Below, one piece after another: positions 15,110 to 16,112 of a DNA stretch of 16,112 nucleotides (the stretch's first letter is position 1; each line of letters opens with the position of its first letter). This DNA comes from Alphaproteobacteria bacterium. GTDB lineage: Bacteria; Pseudomonadota; Alphaproteobacteria; Rhizobiales; Hyphomicrobiaceae. The DNA lies in NCBI GenBank assembly GCA_005888525.1, contig VBAB01000068.1, forward strand, positions 1-16,112. Direction: 5' to 3'. The notes under the pieces are model-generated. The model did no database searches. It had not been told where the DNA came from and was given only the letters and a program-made list of their open reading frames with translations. The position numbers and the translations under genes were made by a program.

Positions 15110-15562
15110 ATGACATATATCCGCCTTGCGATTGGCGCGGGCGCGCTCGCCACGCTCATGTCGATTGGCGCCACCTCCGCGCAGGATCAAGGCATCCTCG
15201 GCATCTGGTCGACGAAACAGAACAAGAGCCGGGTCGAGATCGTCAATTGCGCGCCGCCCAAGCAGGGGCTGTGCGGAACCATCGTCTGGATCAGCCAGCC
15301 GAACGACGCCAAGGGGAAGCCGCAGACGGACAGAGGCAACCCGAACCCGGCCCTCAAGAACAGGCCGATCATCGGCTTGCCCCTGTTCGAAGGCTGGCGC
15401 GAGGCCGGCCGGAACAAATGGAAGGGCTCGGTGTACAATCCCGAGGAAGCGCAGACCTACAACAACCTGGACATCACGCTCGCCGGCGACAGGCTCACTC
15501 TCAAGGGATGCGTCGCAATCTTCTGCGATTCGGAGACCTGGAACCGCTACCGCGGACCGTGA
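15110..15562 (+). CDS. DUF2147 family exported protein
   Basis: The product has 150 residues from the ATG at 15110, with GGAG about ten bases upstream. The signal peptide is MTYIRLAIGAGALATLMSIGATSA, cleaved before QDQ. The mature part matches the DUF2147 pattern: an opening GIWSTKQNKSRVEIVNC, a CGTIVWI strand, PNPALKNRPIIGLPLFEGWREAGRNKWKGSVYNPEEAQTYNNLDITLAGDRLTLKGC, and a closing WNRYR. Cysteines in VNCAPP, GLCGT, KGCVA and FCDSE probably form disulfides. The function of the family is not established; it is a small periplasmic beta-sandwich-like protein. An in-frame ATG at 15017 would prepend 31 hydrophilic residues before the signal peptide and is unlikely. It follows the YceI gene on the same strand after 178 bp. 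Confidence 0.9.
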   Translation: MTYIRLAIGAGALATLMSIGATSAQDQGILGIWSTKQNKSRVEIVNCAPPKQGLCGTIVWISQPNDAKGKPQTDRGNPNPALKNRPIIGLPLFEGWREAGRNKWKGSVYNPEEAQTYNNLDITLAGDRLTLKGCVAIFCDSETWNRYRGP

Positions 15563-15603
15563 CGCCGTGCCGGCGCCCCGCGGAGATTGAACCCCCCGCT
15601 GAT

Positions 15604-15637
15604 CTGTGCATGGGTCCCGGCCTTCGCGGGGATGACG
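15604..15637. repeat. Palindromic dispersed-repeat-like element
   Basis: The sequence CTGTGCATGGGTCCCGGCC, then TTCGCGGGGATGACG, has the form of the short palindromic repeats scattered through alphaproteobacterial genomes (CCC-G...CTTC...GC-GGGG, imperfect hairpin next to TCATC/GATGA). It lies between the convergent DUF2147 and DUF72 genes, a usual place for such elements, where it may also act as a terminator for both. Only one copy is present in this window, so the repeat status rests on recognition. Confidence 0.5.
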
Positions 15638-15642
15638 TTGCG

Positions 15643-16026
15643 TTATTTCCCGACCCGTTCGATCAGCGCCATGGCGGCGGCGGGGGCGCGGACCTTGGCT
15701 TCGTGGATAAAGTAGATGAAGACGTCGCGCGGCACTTTCTTGCCCGGATTTGTGGTGTCGGCGAGCGGTAGGCCTTCGGGTACGGCGCCCTTGGCCCAGA
15801 GGTGGGCGCATTCGGCCCAGGCATCGAGCTGCTTCTCCGGATAGGCGGTGGGGATGGAGTCATCGCCCTTCTGCAACCGCGCCGGCGTGTTGAACTTGCG
15901 CACCAGGGCAATGAACTCCGGCGTGCAGAACGAATCGTGGCGCACTTCCACGACGTGGCGCAGCTTGCGGCTGTCGAGCTTCTCCGGCAGCAGGGCCAGG
16001 AAGGCGCCGAAGTCGGCGGCGTCGTC
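15643..16026 (-). pseudogene. DUF72 family protein, C-terminal fragment with internal deletion
   Basis: An open frame from 16026 to the TAA at 15643 encodes the C-terminal part of a DUF72 (TIM-barrel-like) protein: ADFGAFLALLPEKLDSRKLRHVVEVRHDSFCTPEF, ARLQKGDDSIPTAYPEKQLDAW and VPRDVFIYFIHEAKVRAPAAAMALIERVGK. Two defects are visible. The frame hits an in-frame TAG (16029-16027) exactly where the 99-bp YceI-derived repeat begins, so the first half of the usual protein is missing. Also, FNTP is joined directly to ARLQKG (about 15885), where family members normally have about 20 residues containing the FADHD...IADVT...DFVY segment; the loss is in frame. No start codon is convincing (GTG at 15951 is internal). 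It is either a genuine broken gene or a misassembled contig end. Confidence 0.75.
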
Positions 16027-16112
16027 CTAGACCGAGACGGACGTGCGCGCGTCGCCTTCATGGTGAGAACGACGCTGAATCGCAAGGACTATGGCATCAG
16101 CTGGAACAAGGC
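16014..16112. repeat. 99-bp exact direct repeat, copy 2 (window end, out of context)
   Basis: This copy is identical to 14739-14837 and extends to the last base of the window. Here it replaces the upstream part of the DUF72 gene and introduces a stop into that frame. The boundary shares only CGGCGGCGTCGTC-like bases with plausible DUF72 coding sequence. The true repeat length cannot be known because the window stops inside it. Confidence 0.95.

Noticed and set aside
16014..16112. The 99-bp repeat as an insertion sequence or CRISPR-like unit
   Set aside because: It is a piece of YceI coding sequence without terminal inverted repeats, transposase or repeat/spacer periodicity.

Overview
The window is a GC-rich, gene-dense chromosomal segment that looks alphaproteobacterial, probably Hyphomicrobiales or a neighbouring order. 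This is an inference from the phasin, the fused CysN/CysC sulfate-activation enzyme, the ECF sigma/RskA-type anti-sigma pair, and a dispersed palindromic repeat of a type common in that class. No rRNA, tRNA, CRISPR array, transposase or phage gene was recognised. Most genes are compact, and several start choices rest on overlaps, signal peptides or Shine-Dalgarno sequences.

Left part (1-8587): a secreted-protease neighbourhood built around a sigma factor. On the minus strand, reading leftward, come an ECF sigma factor (3325-2780), its membrane anti-sigma factor overlapping it by ATGA (2783-2022), a secreted reprolysin-like zinc metalloprotease A (1929-313), and a small Cys-rich exported protein that runs off the window (245-1). 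A 340-bp control region (3326-3665) separates this from a plus-strand series: a 103-aa exported protein of unknown function (3666-3977), a strong hairpin, a second full-length paralogous metalloprotease B (4102-5775), and two M16 peptidases (5811-7214 and 7235-8587). The first M16 protein has the HxxEH zinc site and the second lacks it, as in two-subunit M16 enzymes. All the effector products carry export signals. The layout suggests an envelope or extracellular proteolysis module under ECF/anti-sigma control; that regulatory link is inferred, not shown.

Middle part (8588-11243): a minus-strand transmembrane Ser/Thr protein kinase with an unusual extracytoplasmic half (charged Ala/Glu coiled coil, peptidoglycan-binding-like segment, Cys/Gly-rich tail), then a minus-strand phasin gene (polyhydroxyalkanoate granule protein) with a clear intrinsic terminator and a sigma70-like promoter. 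An exact TCACG-N4-CGTGA palindrome occurs both upstream of the phasin promoter and upstream of the sigma-factor gene.

Right part (11244-16112): cysD and cysN/C (minus strand, 1-base overlap) encode sulfate activation to PAPS. Divergent from them is a YceI-family exported protein, followed by a DUF2147 exported protein, a palindromic dispersed repeat, and a broken DUF72 gene on the minus strand. The last 99 bases of the window are an exact copy of an internal piece of the YceI gene and cut off the DUF72 reading frame. This is either a real rearrangement or, more likely, an assembly artefact.
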